From the NCBI RefSeq assembly GCF_965284335.1, contig NZ_OZ260076.1: a DNA stretch of 64,000 nucleotides. One strand, given 5' to 3'. Made by a program: the position numbers and the translations under genes. The stretch is from Tabrizicola_A sp965284335. Lineage in GTDB: Bacteria; Pseudomonadota; Alphaproteobacteria; Rhodobacterales; Rhodobacteraceae. Every line of letters begins with the position of its first letter. Within the stretch, counting starts at the first letter, position 1. Under the pieces are notes generated by a model. It saw nothing but the letters and a program-made list of their open reading frames with translations. It had not been told where the DNA came from and made no database searches. This document shows positions 8,897 through 17,622 of this stretch, piece after piece.

Positions 8897-9658
8897 TTAG
8901 CCGAGGGCCTGCCACAACAGCCGCAGCGCCATGGCGATGGAGACGGTCACGATCAGCGGCTTGATGAGCCGCGCGCCGATGCGCATGGCCATGCGCGCAC
9001 CCAAGGTTGCACCGGCGATTTGCGCCACGCTCATCCCCAGACCGACGCCCCACCACATCGCGCCGGAGGGGATGAAGATGCAGAGCGAGCCGATGTTGGA
9101 GGCGAAGTTCAGGAGTTTGGTGTGCGCGGTGGCCTTGAGCATGCCAAAGCCTGCCAGCATCACGAAGGCCAGCATGAAGAAACTGCCGGTCCCGGGGCCG
9201 AAGAAGCCGTCATAGGCGGCGATCAGCGGCACGGCGGTGAAGGTGAACAGCGCCGGGGCCATGCGCTGGGAGCGTGAGGCGTCCGAAAGCCCCGGTTTCA
9301 GGGCGAAGAAGGCGGCCACGGCGACAAGGATCACCGGCATGATGATGCGCAGCACATCCGCCGGGGTGGATTTCGCCACAAGCGCACCTGCGGCGGCGGC
9401 AAGGGCCGAGACGGCGGCCATGCCGAGTTGGTCCTTGAGCCGCACATGGCCCGCGCGGGCATAGGCCACGGTGGCGGTGCCTGCACCAAACGCGCCTTGC
9501 AGTTTGTTGGTCGCCAGCGCCTCAAGCGGGGTGGCCCCGGCGATCAGAAGCATCGGCATGGCGATGAGGCCGCCGCCGCCTGCGATGGAATCGACAAAGC
9601 CCGCGACAAAGGCCGCAAGGATGAGAAGAAGCGCAAGGTGGGTGGCGATTTCGAACAT
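8897..9658 (-). CDS. TauE/SafE (YfcA-like) membrane permease
   Basis: This 253-residue polytopic membrane protein carries the TauE/SafE hallmark near the N-terminus (AGFVDSIAGGGGLI, then a Pro, then ALATNK). Repeated hydrophobic segments are consistent with about eight helices in two repeats. Members are proposed exporters or importers of sulfite, sulfonates or small organic acids; the substrate here is unknown. It is followed on the same strand by no close gene and lies 19 bp downstream of rsmD, so it may be the last gene of the flavoprotein-rsmD-permease unit. Confidence 0.85.
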   Translation of the reverse strand: MFEIATHLALLLILAAFVAGFVDSIAGGGGLIAMPMLLIAGATPLEALATNKLQGAFGAGTATVAYARAGHVRLKDQLGMAAVSALAAAAGALVAKSTPADVLRIIMPVILVAVAAFFALKPGLSDASRSQRMAPALFTFTAVPLIAAYDGFFGPGTGSFFMLAFVMLAGFGMLKATAHTKLLNFASNIGSLCIFIPSGAMWWGVGLGMSVAQIAGATLGARMAMRIGARLIKPLIVTVSIAMALRLLWQALG

Positions 9659-9677
9659 CTGGGGCTTTCAGGGGGCT

Positions 9678-10238
9678 TTACGGCGCGCGGGCGATGGTGA
9701 CCAGCGTATCGCCGTATTTGCGGCTGTCTTCCAGCGTGAAACCTGCGGGAAGGCTGGGGGTGCTGCCCTCTTCCCAAACGATCAGCGCCTGTGGGGCGAG
9801 CCAGTTGCCTATGCGCGCGGCGTCGAGCGCGGCCTCGCCCAAGCCTTTGCCATAGGGCGGGTCGAGAAACACGAGGTCAAAGGGCGCGCCGGGATTGGGG
9901 CCAAGGGCGCGGATGTCGCGGCGCAGGATTGTCGTCTCGGGCTCGGCCCGCATCAGGGCGATGTTGCGGGTGAGAAGGGCGAGGGCGGGCTTGCCGTTTT
10001 CGACAAAGGTGGTGTGGGTGGCGCCGCGCGACAGCGCCTCGAGCCCCAGCGCGCCGGTGCCTGCGAAGAGGTCCAGCACGCGCGCACCTTGCAGGGGGTT
10101 GCCATAGCCGCCGTTCACGAGAAGGTTGAAGATCGCCTCGCGCACCCGGTCGGAGGTGGGGCGCAGATGGGCGGCGGGGTCGCCCGCGCCGACCTCGGCC
10201 AGTTTCAGCCCCCGCGCGCGGCCGCCGATGATTCTCAT
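9678..10238 (-). CDS. rsmD: 16S rRNA (guanine(966)-N2)-methyltransferase RsmD
   Basis: This 186-residue SAM-dependent methyltransferase modifies G966 of 16S rRNA in the 30S subunit. It begins with the family signature RIIGGRARGLKL, has the SAM-binding stretch LDLFAGTGALGLEALSRGA around residues 53-71, and the catalytic DPPYG motif near residue 125. The length is typical. Its ATG overlaps the stop codon of the upstream flavoprotein gene by 4 bp, indicating translational coupling. Confidence 0.95.
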   Translation of the reverse strand: MRIIGGRARGLKLAEVGAGDPAAHLRPTSDRVREAIFNLLVNGGYGNPLQGARVLDLFAGTGALGLEALSRGATHTTFVENGKPALALLTRNIALMRAEPETTILRRDIRALGPNPGAPFDLVFLDPPYGKGLGEAALDAARIGNWLAPQALIVWEEGSTPSLPAGFTLEDSRKYGDTLVTIARAP

Positions 10239-11443
10239 GCGGTGAGCAGGTCTTTGAGCGGCACCGAAAGATCGGCCACCTTGGTCTTGTCGGGGGATTT
10301 TCCGGCCTCGATCAGCCGTTTGCCCACCATATAGCCGCGCGGGTCGTTCATGGCATCCACCGCCAAAAGCGTGTCGCCGCGGTAATACCAGAAGCTGACG
10401 CCGCCCGCCTCGGGGCCACGCGTGACGATGTTGTCATAGCCGGTGTTGAGCCCCGCGATTTGCAGTTTGCAGTCGTATTGATCCGACCAGAACCACGGTT
10501 TTGCATCATAGTCCTTGCCCGCGCCCATGATGTTTTCGGCCACCACCTCGGCCTGATCTATGGCGTTGCCGACCGATTCCAGCCGGATGCGGCCGCCCTT
10601 CCACGGGAAGGAGGCGCAATCGCCGGCGGACCAAATGGAGGGGTCGGAGGTGCGGCCATGGGCGTCGGTCTTGATGCCGTTGTCAATCTCAAGCCCGGCG
10701 GCCTCGGCCAAGGCCTGACCGGGGAGGATGCCGACGCCTGCGATGACGAAATCAGCAGGCAGCTCGCGGCCGTCTTTCAGGCGGACGCCCGCGACGCGGG
10801 TGTCACCGAGGATCCGGTCAAGCCCGGTGGATTCAAGGATGGTGACGCCATGATCGGTATGCAGCGCACGGAAATAGTCGCTGGTTTCCGGGGCGGCGAC
10901 GCGTTGCAGGATGCGGGGGGCCATTTCCAGAACGGTCACCTCAAGGCCGAGTTTGCGCGCCACGGCGGCGGCCTCAAGCCCGATATAGCCGCCGCCGACG
11001 ATGACGACGCGGCGGCCCGGCTGAAACTCGGCCCGCATGGCATCGACATCGGCCAAGGTCCGCACGGTATAGACGCCCGCAAGATCGCCGCCGATGGCGG
11101 CGGGCAGGCGGCGGGGGGTGGAGCCGGTGGTGAGCACCAGATGGTCATAGGTCAGCGTTTCATCCCCGACCGTCAGCGTCTTGGCGGCGCGGTCGATGGC
11201 ACTGACGCGGTGTCCCAGTTTCAGGGTGATGGCGTTTTCGGCATAAAAGGCGCTGGAGCGCAGCCAAAGGCGTTCTTCCTCCATCTCGCCCATGAGGTAA
11301 GCCTTTGACAGGGGCGGGCGCTGATAGGGGGGGCTAGGTTCTTCGCCGACAAGGGTGATCTGGCCGTCAAAGCCAAGGCCGCGCAGTTTGGCCACCACGG
11401 CCGAGCCCGCCTGCCCTGCCCCTACCACCACCACATGCGCCAT
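10235..11443 (-). CDS. Ferredoxin-reductase-like FAD oxidoreductase
   Basis: This 402-residue flavoprotein resembles putidaredoxin/rhodocoxin-type reductases that move electrons from NAD(P)H to a small iron-sulfur protein. It has an FAD-binding GAGQAGSAV at the N-terminus, a second dinucleotide motif VVIVGGGYIGLEAA near residue 148, and the late FAD motif SAGDCA near residue 280. The start is the ATG at 11443, directly before the first FAD motif; 61 open codons upstream look like non-coding extension. No ferredoxin or P450 gene lies beside it, so its partner is not evident. It is divergent from a peroxiredoxin gene with 79 bp between the starts. Confidence 0.88.
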   Translation of the reverse strand: MAHVVVVGAGQAGSAVVAKLRGLGFDGQITLVGEEPSPPYQRPPLSKAYLMGEMEEERLWLRSSAFYAENAITLKLGHRVSAIDRAAKTLTVGDETLTYDHLVLTTGSTPRRLPAAIGGDLAGVYTVRTLADVDAMRAEFQPGRRVVIVGGGYIGLEAAAVARKLGLEVTVLEMAPRILQRVAAPETSDYFRALHTDHGVTILESTGLDRILGDTRVAGVRLKDGRELPADFVIAGVGILPGQALAEAAGLEIDNGIKTDAHGRTSDPSIWSAGDCASFPWKGGRIRLESVGNAIDQAEVVAENIMGAGKDYDAKPWFWSDQYDCKLQIAGLNTGYDNIVTRGPEAGGVSFWYYRGDTLLAVDAMNDPRGYMVGKRLIEAGKSPDKTKVADLSVPLKDLLTA

Positions 11444-11522
11444 GTCTTGCCCCCTCTGGTCGAACCTCGCGGCGGAGCCTATATCCCCCGGATACGGAAA
11501 CGCAACGCACGAGGGACAAGAA

Positions 11523-12011
11523 ATGACGATTTCAGTGGGCAGCCAATTGCCGGCAGCGCAGCTTTTGCAGATGGGTGCCAATGGTCCCGAAGCGGTGGAC
11601 CTGTCGGCCAAGCTAAAGGGCCGCAATGTGGTGATTTTTGGCCTGCCCGGCGCCTATACCGGCACCTGCACCACGAGCCATGTGCCCTCGTTCCTGCGCG
11701 TCATGGACAAGCTCAAGGCCAAGGGCGTGGATGAGGTGATCTGCCTGTCGGTCAACGATCCCTTTGTGATGAAAGCTTGGGGTGACAGCACGGGCGGGGC
11801 GGCAGCGGGCATCAGCTTTCTCGCCGATGGCGATGCGGGCTTTACCAAGGCGATTGGCATGGCCTTCAGCGTGCCCGCGATCGGGTTCCATGACCGGTCC
11901 AAGCGCTATGCGCTGCAGGCCGTTGATGGGGTGGTGAAGGTGCTGCACGCCGAGGAAAACGCCGGTCAGTGCGACATTTCCGGCGGTGAGGCGATGCTCG
12001 CGGCGATTTGA
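11523..12011 (+). CDS. Peroxiredoxin, Prx5 (glutaredoxin/TSA) type
   Basis: This 162-residue thiol peroxidase reduces H2O2 and organic hydroperoxides. The peroxidatic cysteine is Cys49 in LPGAYTGTCTTSHVPSF, the pattern of the Prx5 family. I started it at the ATG at 11523, which follows an AGGGACAAGAA ribosome-binding stretch and gives the normal family length; an earlier in-frame ATG at 11355 lies inside the divergent flavoprotein gene. The divergent neighbour is a flavoprotein reductase, so shared oxidative-stress control is possible, but I saw no defined operator. Confidence 0.92.
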   Translation: MTISVGSQLPAAQLLQMGANGPEAVDLSAKLKGRNVVIFGLPGAYTGTCTTSHVPSFLRVMDKLKAKGVDEVICLSVNDPFVMKAWGDSTGGAAAGISFLADGDAGFTKAIGMAFSVPAIGFHDRSKRYALQAVDGVVKVLHAEENAGQCDISGGEAMLAAI

Positions 12012-12021
12012 TAAAGGCGCC

Positions 12022-12048
12022 TCCCCTCCCCCTTTTGTGGGGAGGGGA
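12022..12048. terminator. GC-rich hairpin between convergent peroxiredoxin and chrR
   Basis: The arms TCCCCTCCCC (12022-12031) and GGGGAGGGGA (12039-12048) are perfect complements around a short CTTTTGT loop, followed by more G-rich sequence. This C/G-run block is a common intergenic repeat type in alphaproteobacteria. It lies between two convergent stop codons and probably acts as a bidirectional transcription end. Confidence 0.6.
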
Positions 12049-12078
12049 TGGGGGTGGGGGGCTTTCGCCCCTCCCGCG

Positions 12079-12738
12079 TCAGATGCGGAAAATCGGCTGC
12101 AAAAGCCGGGGCATCATGCCACGGAAACGCAAGGGCGCGTCGGTGGCGGCGAGGCAGATGCAATCATCCCCAGCCTCGGCCACGGGGGTGTGCTGATCGG
12201 CCTCATCGGCGATTTCCACGTCACCGGGGCCAAACCGTTCTGTGTCATCACGAAACGCGCCTTGCAAAACCAAGGTCAGTTCCAGCCCGCGATGGCCGTG
12301 GTCAGGCACCGATTGCCCGGCGGGAATATGCAACAGACGTGCAGAGGCACCTTTGGCGGTGGGCAAGATGGCTTGGCGCACCCCCATGCCGATGGGCTTC
12401 CAACGGATCGCCCCCATATCGCCGCCGATATAATCGGCCAAGGGTGCCGGAAAGGGGCCTGTCGCGGCCCGACGCACCGGCGCGCGGGGGGCTTCGGGCG
12501 TGCCAAGGCGGGCAAGGCAGGCGTCAAGGCTGGCCTCGCTCATCTCGGCGCTGTCAGAGCTTTCCAAAACCGCACCGCCCACGGCCTCAAAGGCGGCAGA
12601 GCGGGCGCGGCATTCGTCGCAAAGCGAGATATGGGTGGCGACCACCAGCGAAAAGGCTTCGGGCAGGCTGCCTGCGGCATAGCCCATCAAAAGCTGGTCA
12701 GAGATGTGATGTTTGATCGAGGTTCTGTGCATATTCAT
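12079..12738 (-). CDS. chrR: ChrR anti-sigma factor (zinc, cupin)
   Basis: ChrR binds and inhibits RpoE in the cytoplasm until singlet oxygen or related stress triggers its turnover. The 219-residue protein has the N-terminal zinc anti-sigma domain, with a His at residue 10 or 11 and H36-x3-C40-x2-C43. The C-terminal cupin domain carries metal ligands in PDHGHRGLE and QHTPVA. Its sequence closely matches my recollection of Rhodobacter sphaeroides ChrR, including a C-terminal FRI. It lies 3 bp downstream of rpoE and is co-transcribed with it. Confidence 0.95.
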   Translation of the reverse strand: MNMHRTSIKHHISDQLLMGYAAGSLPEAFSLVVATHISLCDECRARSAAFEAVGGAVLESSDSAEMSEASLDACLARLGTPEAPRAPVRRAATGPFPAPLADYIGGDMGAIRWKPIGMGVRQAILPTAKGASARLLHIPAGQSVPDHGHRGLELTLVLQGAFRDDTERFGPGDVEIADEADQHTPVAEAGDDCICLAATDAPLRFRGMMPRLLQPIFRI

Positions 12739-12741
12739 GGC

Positions 12742-13305
12742 TTAACTCATTTTCGCGCGCAGGCGATCCAGCGCCAAGCGGATACGCGACTTTATGGTTC
12801 CAAGGGGCAGACCGGTTTCGGCTGCAATCTCGCTATGTGACAAATCACCGTAAAAGGCCCGCGCCACCAGCGCGCGCTGCGCTTCGGGCAGGGTGGCCAG
12901 TGCCTCGGTCAGGCGGGCGGTTTCCTGAGCGGCCTCATAAATATCGGCCTGATCGGGTTCCTCACTGTCGCCGCCCCAATCGAGCGCCTCGGGGTCGGGG
13001 CGGCGGTCACGGCGGGCAATGTCGATGCGGCGGTTCCGGGCGATGGTAAACACCCATGTCGCGACCGAGGCGCGCGAGGGGTCGAACTGATGCGCCTTTT
13101 GCCAAACCGTGGCCAGAACATCCTGCGCGCAGTCTTCGGCCAAGGCCGCATCGGTGCCCGCTTTCATCAAGAACGCCTTGACCCGAGGAGCGAAATGCCG
13201 AAACAGCGCCGCAAAGGCCGCCTTGTCCTGCCGGTCACGCACCGCGACCATCAGTGCCGCCCAATCGGTTTCATCTGTCTTCGACAATTGCCTGTCCTGC
13301 GCCAT
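12742..13305 (-). CDS. rpoE: Group IV (ECF) RNA polymerase sigma factor RpoE
   Basis: This 187-residue sigma factor directs the singlet-oxygen/photooxidative response and is held inactive by ChrR. Region 2 is visible in the stretch with CAQDVLATVWQKAHQFDPSR, and region 4 in the helix-turn-helix SEIAAETGLPLGTIKSRIR near the end. I chose the ATG at 13305, giving MAQDRQLSKTDETDW. A longer start at 13380 would place translation at the transcription start predicted from the RpoE-type promoter at 13385-13414. The open frame extending further upstream runs antisense to the amine oxidase gene and is not part of this gene. Confidence 0.95.
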   Translation of the reverse strand: MAQDRQLSKTDETDWAALMVAVRDRQDKAAFAALFRHFAPRVKAFLMKAGTDAALAEDCAQDVLATVWQKAHQFDPSRASVATWVFTIARNRRIDIARRDRRPDPEALDWGGDSEEPDQADIYEAAQETARLTEALATLPEAQRALVARAFYGDLSHSEIAAETGLPLGTIKSRIRLALDRLRAKMS

Positions 13306-13384
13306 CCGCTCAAGCACAGCATAAGACGTCCGCTGAGGCGGCGCATCGGGAATATGCAGGGCAAGGGCTTCGGTCAACATGGAA

Positions 13385-13414
13385 CAGATACGCGCCCATT
13401 TGGCAACTGGATCA
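13385..13414 (-). promoter_or_regulatory. RpoE-type promoter for rpoE-chrR
   Basis: On the minus strand TGATCC (13414-13409) is followed by an 18-nt spacer and TATCTG (13390-13385). TGATCC with this spacing and a TA-starting -10 is the recognised pattern of Rhodobacter RpoE promoters, so this is a probable autoregulatory promoter. It would start transcription near 13378, about 75 nt before the chosen rpoE start codon. Confidence 0.65.
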
Positions 13415-13442
13415 CCTGAAAGATTGCCTGCGGCAAATTGGA

Positions 13443-13472
13443 TGATCCATTTGCTGCAAAACAGCGTAATAA
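13443..13472 (+). promoter_or_regulatory. RpoE-type promoter for the amine oxidase operon
   Basis: TGATCC at 13443-13448, an 18-nt spacer and TAATAA at 13467-13472 match the RpoE promoter pattern. The expected start point is about 20 nt before the ATG at 13501. It faces away from the rpoE promoter; the two -35 elements are 28 bp apart. Confidence 0.75.
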
Positions 13473-13500
13473 GCTTGAAATTCAGTGAAAAGGATCGTCG

Positions 13501-14799
13501 ATGCCCTTCGAAATTCATGGCCAGCCGCCGCGTCGCATTGCCATTGTGGGCGGGGGAATTTCCGGCATGGCGGCGGCCTATTTGCTGGCGGGCAGCCATG
13601 CTGTCACCTTGTATGAGGCCGAGCCGCGTCTGGGCGGCCATGCGCGCACGCTGATTGCGGGCAAGCGCGGCGATCAGCCTGTGGACACCGGGTTTATCGT
13701 GTTCAACAAGGTGAATTACCCCAATCTTCTGGGCCTGTTTGACGCGCTGGATGTGCCGGTGGTGGAAAGCGACATGGGCTTTGGCGCCTCGTTCGGGGGG
13801 GGCAAGCTGGAATATGCGCTGCGCAGTTTGAATGCGCTGTTTGCCCAACGGCGCAATGCGATCAGCCCAAGTTTTCTGCGGATGGTGCGTGATATCATGC
13901 ATTTCAACGCCAAGGCCGAGGCAGCGGCGATGGGCAGCACGCTGACGATTGGCGGTTTGTTGGAGAAGCTTGGCACCTCGGATGGGTTCCGCGACCATTA
14001 CATCACCCCGATTTCGGGCGCGATCTGGTCGACCCCGGTGGAGGGGATTTTGGACTTTCCGGCCGAGGCGATGATCCGGTTTTTCAAAAACCACGCGCTG
14101 TTGCAGGCCACGGGGCAGCATCAGTGGTATACGGTCAAGGGCGGATCGGTGGAATATGTGCGCCGGTTGGAGGCGCATCTCTTGCGCCACGGGGCCGAGT
14201 TGCGCAAGGCCAGCCCGGTGGCGGCCATTCGGCGCGACGCGGATGGCGTGATGCTGCGCGCCCAAGGTGGTGAGTGGGAGCGCTATGACGATGTGATCAT
14301 GGCCACCCATTCCGACGACACGCTGGCGCTGCTGTCGGATGCCGACCCTGCCGAGCGCGCGGCGCTGTCGGCGGTGCGCTATCAGCCGAATGAGGCGGTT
14401 TTGCATGCCGACCCGCGCGTGATGCCGAAAAGCCGCCGGGCTTGGGCCAGCTGGGTTTATGTGGAACCCGAGGGCCAGCCGAAGCCTGACCGCATTGCGT
14501 TGAGCTATTGGATGAATTCGTTGCAGCCGATCCCGGCCGATGATCCGCTCTTTGTCACGCTGAACCCGCAGGCGCGGATTGATGAGCGGTTGATCCATGA
14601 TGTGACCACCTTCCGCCATCCGGTGTTTGACCATGCCGCGATTGCCGCGCAGGGCACGGTTCGGGCGATGAACGGGGCGCGCAACACATGGTTCTGCGGG
14701 GCGTGGATGAAGAACGGCTTCCATGAGGATGGCTTTGCCAGCGCGGTGGATGTGGTGAATGCCATGGCCGCGCGGCAGGCGCAGGCGGTGGCGGCGTGA
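13501..14799 (+). CDS. FAD-dependent amine oxidase/desaturase-like protein
   Basis: This 432-residue flavoprotein has the N-terminal FAD motif IVGGGISGMAAAYLLAG and the amine-oxidase/phytoene-dehydrogenase signature GGHARTL a little later. In Rhodobacter sphaeroides the counterpart next to rpoE-chrR is an RpoE target. Genes of this group have been linked to ChrR turnover and to modified (furan) fatty acid formation; I rely on memory for that. It heads a tight operon with DUF1365 and SDR genes behind an RpoE-type promoter. An AAAGGA ribosome-binding site precedes the ATG. Confidence 0.88.
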   Translation: MPFEIHGQPPRRIAIVGGGISGMAAAYLLAGSHAVTLYEAEPRLGGHARTLIAGKRGDQPVDTGFIVFNKVNYPNLLGLFDALDVPVVESDMGFGASFGGGKLEYALRSLNALFAQRRNAISPSFLRMVRDIMHFNAKAEAAAMGSTLTIGGLLEKLGTSDGFRDHYITPISGAIWSTPVEGILDFPAEAMIRFFKNHALLQATGQHQWYTVKGGSVEYVRRLEAHLLRHGAELRKASPVAAIRRDADGVMLRAQGGEWERYDDVIMATHSDDTLALLSDADPAERAALSAVRYQPNEAVLHADPRVMPKSRRAWASWVYVEPEGQPKPDRIALSYWMNSLQPIPADDPLFVTLNPQARIDERLIHDVTTFRHPVFDHAAIAAQGTVRAMNGARNTWFCGAWMKNGFHEDGFASAVDVVNAMAARQAQAVAA

Positions 14800-15548
14800 C
14801 CACGGGGGTCGATCATATCCCCGGCACGACCTTTCATGGCCGCAAAGGCGCGGTGCAGAACCGCTTTCGTTATACGGTCGATTATGTGCTGTTGACGCCG
14901 GACAGCGCCAAGGGGCCGCGGCTTTTCTCGCGCAATCGGGCCAATCTGGCGGCGGTGCATGATGCCGATCATGGCGGCGCGCCAAAGCAGGGCAAGGGCA
15001 CGGCATGGGTGCGCGAGGTTTTGGCGAGCCACGGTCTGCCTGCGCCTGCGCGAATTGATCTTTTGACCCAGCCGCGCCTTTTGGGCCATGTGTTCAACCC
15101 GGTGTCCTTTTGGCTGTGCCATGATGCCGAGGGCGGCTTGCGGGCGGTGATTGCCGAGGTGTCGAACACCTTTGGCGACAGGCATTCGTATTTGGTGCAT
15201 CGCGCCGATCAGGCCCCGATCACCGCCGAAGATCACCTGACCGCGCAGAAGATTTTCCACGTCTCGCCGTTTCAGCCGGTGGAGGGGGGCTATCGGTTCC
15301 GCTTTGACATTCGGGCGGATCGGATTGGCATCTGGATTGATTTCACCGCCGGGGAAGATGGGGTGATCGCCACGCTGGTCGGGCCGCGCAAGCCTTTGAC
15401 CAACCGGGCAATTTTGTGGGCCTGTTTGCGGCGGCCTTTCGGGTCGCGCCGGGTTTTGGCCTTGATCCATTGGCAGGCGGTAAAGCTGTGGTGGAAGGGC
15501 GTGGCCTATCGCCCACGGCCTGAGCCTCCGGCGGAGGAGGTAAGCTGA
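14796..15548 (+). CDS. DUF1365 family protein
   Basis: This 250-residue cytoplasmic protein belongs to DUF1365, a family that nearly always sits beside an amine-oxidase-like flavoprotein and often a cyclopropane-type fatty acid methyltransferase. Recognisable features are the start H-x-R pattern (TTFHGRKGAVQNRFRYTVDY), RPRLLGHVFNPVSFW-like residues near 90-105, and an HVSPF motif near residue 152. Its biochemical activity is not established; a role in lipid modification is inferred from context. The GTG start overlaps the upstream stop by 4 bp. Confidence 0.88.
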   Translation: MTTGVDHIPGTTFHGRKGAVQNRFRYTVDYVLLTPDSAKGPRLFSRNRANLAAVHDADHGGAPKQGKGTAWVREVLASHGLPAPARIDLLTQPRLLGHVFNPVSFWLCHDAEGGLRAVIAEVSNTFGDRHSYLVHRADQAPITAEDHLTAQKIFHVSPFQPVEGGYRFRFDIRADRIGIWIDFTAGEDGVIATLVGPRKPLTNRAILWACLRRPFGSRRVLALIHWQAVKLWWKGVAYRPRPEPPAEEVS

Positions 15549-16279
15549 TGGGCGCGTTTCAGGGCAAGCGCTATTGGCTGGTGGGCGGCAGCGATGGCTT
15601 GGGCCTTGCGCTGGCGCGGCAGATGCGGGCCGAGGGGGCGGATCTGGTGATTTCGGCGCGCAATGCTGAGCGGCTGGCAGGCGTCTGCGCTGAGTTGGGG
15701 GCCGAGGCCCTGCCGATGGATATGGCGGATGCGGCCTCGGTGGCGGCGGCGGCCGAGGTCTTGGGCCCGGTGGATGGGGTGGTGCTGTTGGCCGCCGTGT
15801 ACTGGCCGATGTCGGCGCAGGCGCTGGATGCCGGCAAGCTGGTGGCGATGTGCGATGTCAACCTGACCGGCACGGCGCGGGTTTTGGGGGCGGTGCTGCC
15901 GGCAATGATTGCGCGCGGGGCGGGGCATGTGGTGCTGACCGGATCGCTGGCTGGCTATCGTGGGTTGCCGGGCGCGATGGGCTATGCGGCCTCGAAAGCC
16001 GGGGCGATGGTGCTGGCCGAAAGCCTTTATGCCGATCTGCGGGGCAGCGGGATCAAGGTGCAGCTGGCCAATCCGGGGTTCATTGAAACCCGGCTGACGG
16101 CGCAGAACAGTTTTTCGATGCCCTTTATCATGTCGCCGGAACAGGCGGCGGGGCATATGATGCGGCTGATGCGGTCGAACCGGTTTAAGTTAAGTTTCCC
16201 CGCGCCGTTTTCATGGCTGTTCCGCTATGGGCAGGGGCTGCCCGATTGGCTGTGGTATCGGATGTTTCCGCGCGGTTAG
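15548..16279 (+). CDS. Short-chain dehydrogenase/reductase
   Basis: This 243-residue classical SDR has a nucleotide-binding GGSDGLG near residue 13, a catalytic Ser in LTGSLAG and the Y-x3-K pair in GYAASKAG. The C-terminal part contains aromatic and hydrophobic residues (FPAPFSWLFRYG) that could contact a membrane or lipid substrate. It is the third gene of the RpoE-linked operon, with its ATG overlapping the previous stop by one base. The substrate is unknown; an acyl or lipid substrate would fit the neighbours. It converges on rsmB with 12 bp between the stops. Confidence 0.88.
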   Translation: MGAFQGKRYWLVGGSDGLGLALARQMRAEGADLVISARNAERLAGVCAELGAEALPMDMADAASVAAAAEVLGPVDGVVLLAAVYWPMSAQALDAGKLVAMCDVNLTGTARVLGAVLPAMIARGAGHVVLTGSLAGYRGLPGAMGYAASKAGAMVLAESLYADLRGSGIKVQLANPGFIETRLTAQNSFSMPFIMSPEQAAGHMMRLMRSNRFKLSFPAPFSWLFRYGQGLPDWLWYRMFPRG

Positions 16280-16291
16280 GGTTAGCGGCGG

Positions 16292-17545
16292 TTAGGGCGT
16301 TTTCAAGCAGGCCATGAAGAACCCGTCCATGCCGCCTTTGTCGGCCCAATAGTCGGGGCGCAGGCGCAAGGCCCCGTCGGGCGTGATCCACTCGGCCGCG
16401 ATGCCGGAGAGCGTCGGGCGCTGGACCGTCAGGCCGGGATGGCGGGCGAGCGCGGCGGTCAGTTGCGCCTCACCCTCATCAGGCAAAAGCGAGCAGGTGA
16501 CGAAGACGAGCCGCCCACCGGGTTTCAGCCAGCCAAGCGCGCGGTCAAGAAGGGCGGCTTGCAAGGTCACCAGCCCTTCGATTTCCGAACCATCCTTCAC
16601 AAAGGGCAGATCGGGGTGGCGGCGGATGGTGCCGGTGGCCGAACAGGGGGCATCCAGCACGATGGCATCAAAGGGCTGATCGGGCTGCCATGTCAGCGCA
16701 TCGGCGGTGATACAGGTGGCGGCAAGGCCAGTGCGGGCAAGGTTTTCGGCCACCCGCGCCATGCGGGGGCCAGAGATATCAACGGCCGTGACATCAGCCC
16801 CGGCGGCGGCGAGTTGCATCGTCTTGCCACCCGGCGCGGCGCAAAGATCGAGCACGCGCTGGCCTGTGATGTCACCGAGCAGCGGCACGGCCATGGCGGC
16901 AGCGGCGTCCTGAACCCACCAACCGCCTGCGGCATAGCCCGGCAGGGTGGAAACCTGACCCTTATCGGCCAGACGCAGGGAACCGGTGGGCAGAAGATCG
17001 CCCTCGGGCGTCTCGGCGCCTGCGCGGAAGGTGAGGTCAAGGGGTGGGGTCTGGGCCTGCACGGCCTCAATCGCGGTGACGGCCTCGCGGCCATAGGCGT
17101 GGACGAGGGGCTGGCGCAGCCAGCGCGGCAGTTTTTGCACGGATGTCAGGGCCACGCCCACCGGCACTTGGCGCAGGACGGCGTTGATCAGACCGGCGAG
17201 ATGGCTGGTCTTGCGGTTTGCGCGGGCCAAGCCCACCGCCTCATTCACCACGCCATGCGCGGCGGCCCCGCCAGAGAGTTCCACAATGGCCAGCCGCAGG
17301 ATGTTCCACACAGGCAGGGGGGGTGCCTTGCGCATCAGGGGGTGCAGCACCTTGTCGGCGGGTTCCAAAACGCGCAGCACGCCAAGCGCCAAGCGTTGCG
17401 CGCGGGCGCGGTCGGCGGGCGGCAGGCTGGCGAATTCCGGCAGGTGCAGCGCCTCGGCCAGCATCAGCCCCTCGCCCAAGACGGCGTTCAACAGGGCCAC
17501 GGCGGCACCGCGCGGGGTGGTTTTGGGGGTTTTGCCCTGTGTCAT
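16292..17545 (-). CDS. rsmB: RsmB/NOP family 16S rRNA (cytosine) methyltransferase
   Basis: This 417-residue SAM-dependent m5C methyltransferase of the RsmB (Fmu/Sun) group acts on 16S rRNA. It has an N-terminal NusB-like helical domain, the SAM-binding LDLCAAPGGKTMQLA near residue 245, the catalytic DAPCSATGTIRRHPD near residue 310, and the second Cys motif VTCSLLPDEGE. The ATG at 17545 begins the NusB-like region; 40 codons upstream in frame lack that character. Assignment to RsmB rather than a close NOP/Sun paralogue is likely but not certain. Confidence 0.88.
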   Translation of the reverse strand: MTQGKTPKTTPRGAAVALLNAVLGEGLMLAEALHLPEFASLPPADRARAQRLALGVLRVLEPADKVLHPLMRKAPPLPVWNILRLAIVELSGGAAAHGVVNEAVGLARANRKTSHLAGLINAVLRQVPVGVALTSVQKLPRWLRQPLVHAYGREAVTAIEAVQAQTPPLDLTFRAGAETPEGDLLPTGSLRLADKGQVSTLPGYAAGGWWVQDAAAAMAVPLLGDITGQRVLDLCAAPGGKTMQLAAAGADVTAVDISGPRMARVAENLARTGLAATCITADALTWQPDQPFDAIVLDAPCSATGTIRRHPDLPFVKDGSEIEGLVTLQAALLDRALGWLKPGGRLVFVTCSLLPDEGEAQLTAALARHPGLTVQRPTLSGIAAEWITPDGALRLRPDYWADKGGMDGFFMACLKTP

Positions 17546-17622
17546 GCACTGTCCTTGCTCTCGGGCACTCGCCCGCCCTATATCGCGCCCTATATCACCG
17601 GGATCGCCAGAAGGGATAGAGC

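Noticed and set aside
13306..15006. A continuous open frame that would extend rpoE upstream by several hundred codons
   Set aside because: It overlaps the divergent promoters and lies antisense to the amine oxidase and DUF1365 genes. Homology begins just after the ATG at 13305, and the predicted RpoE promoter lies inside the extension.
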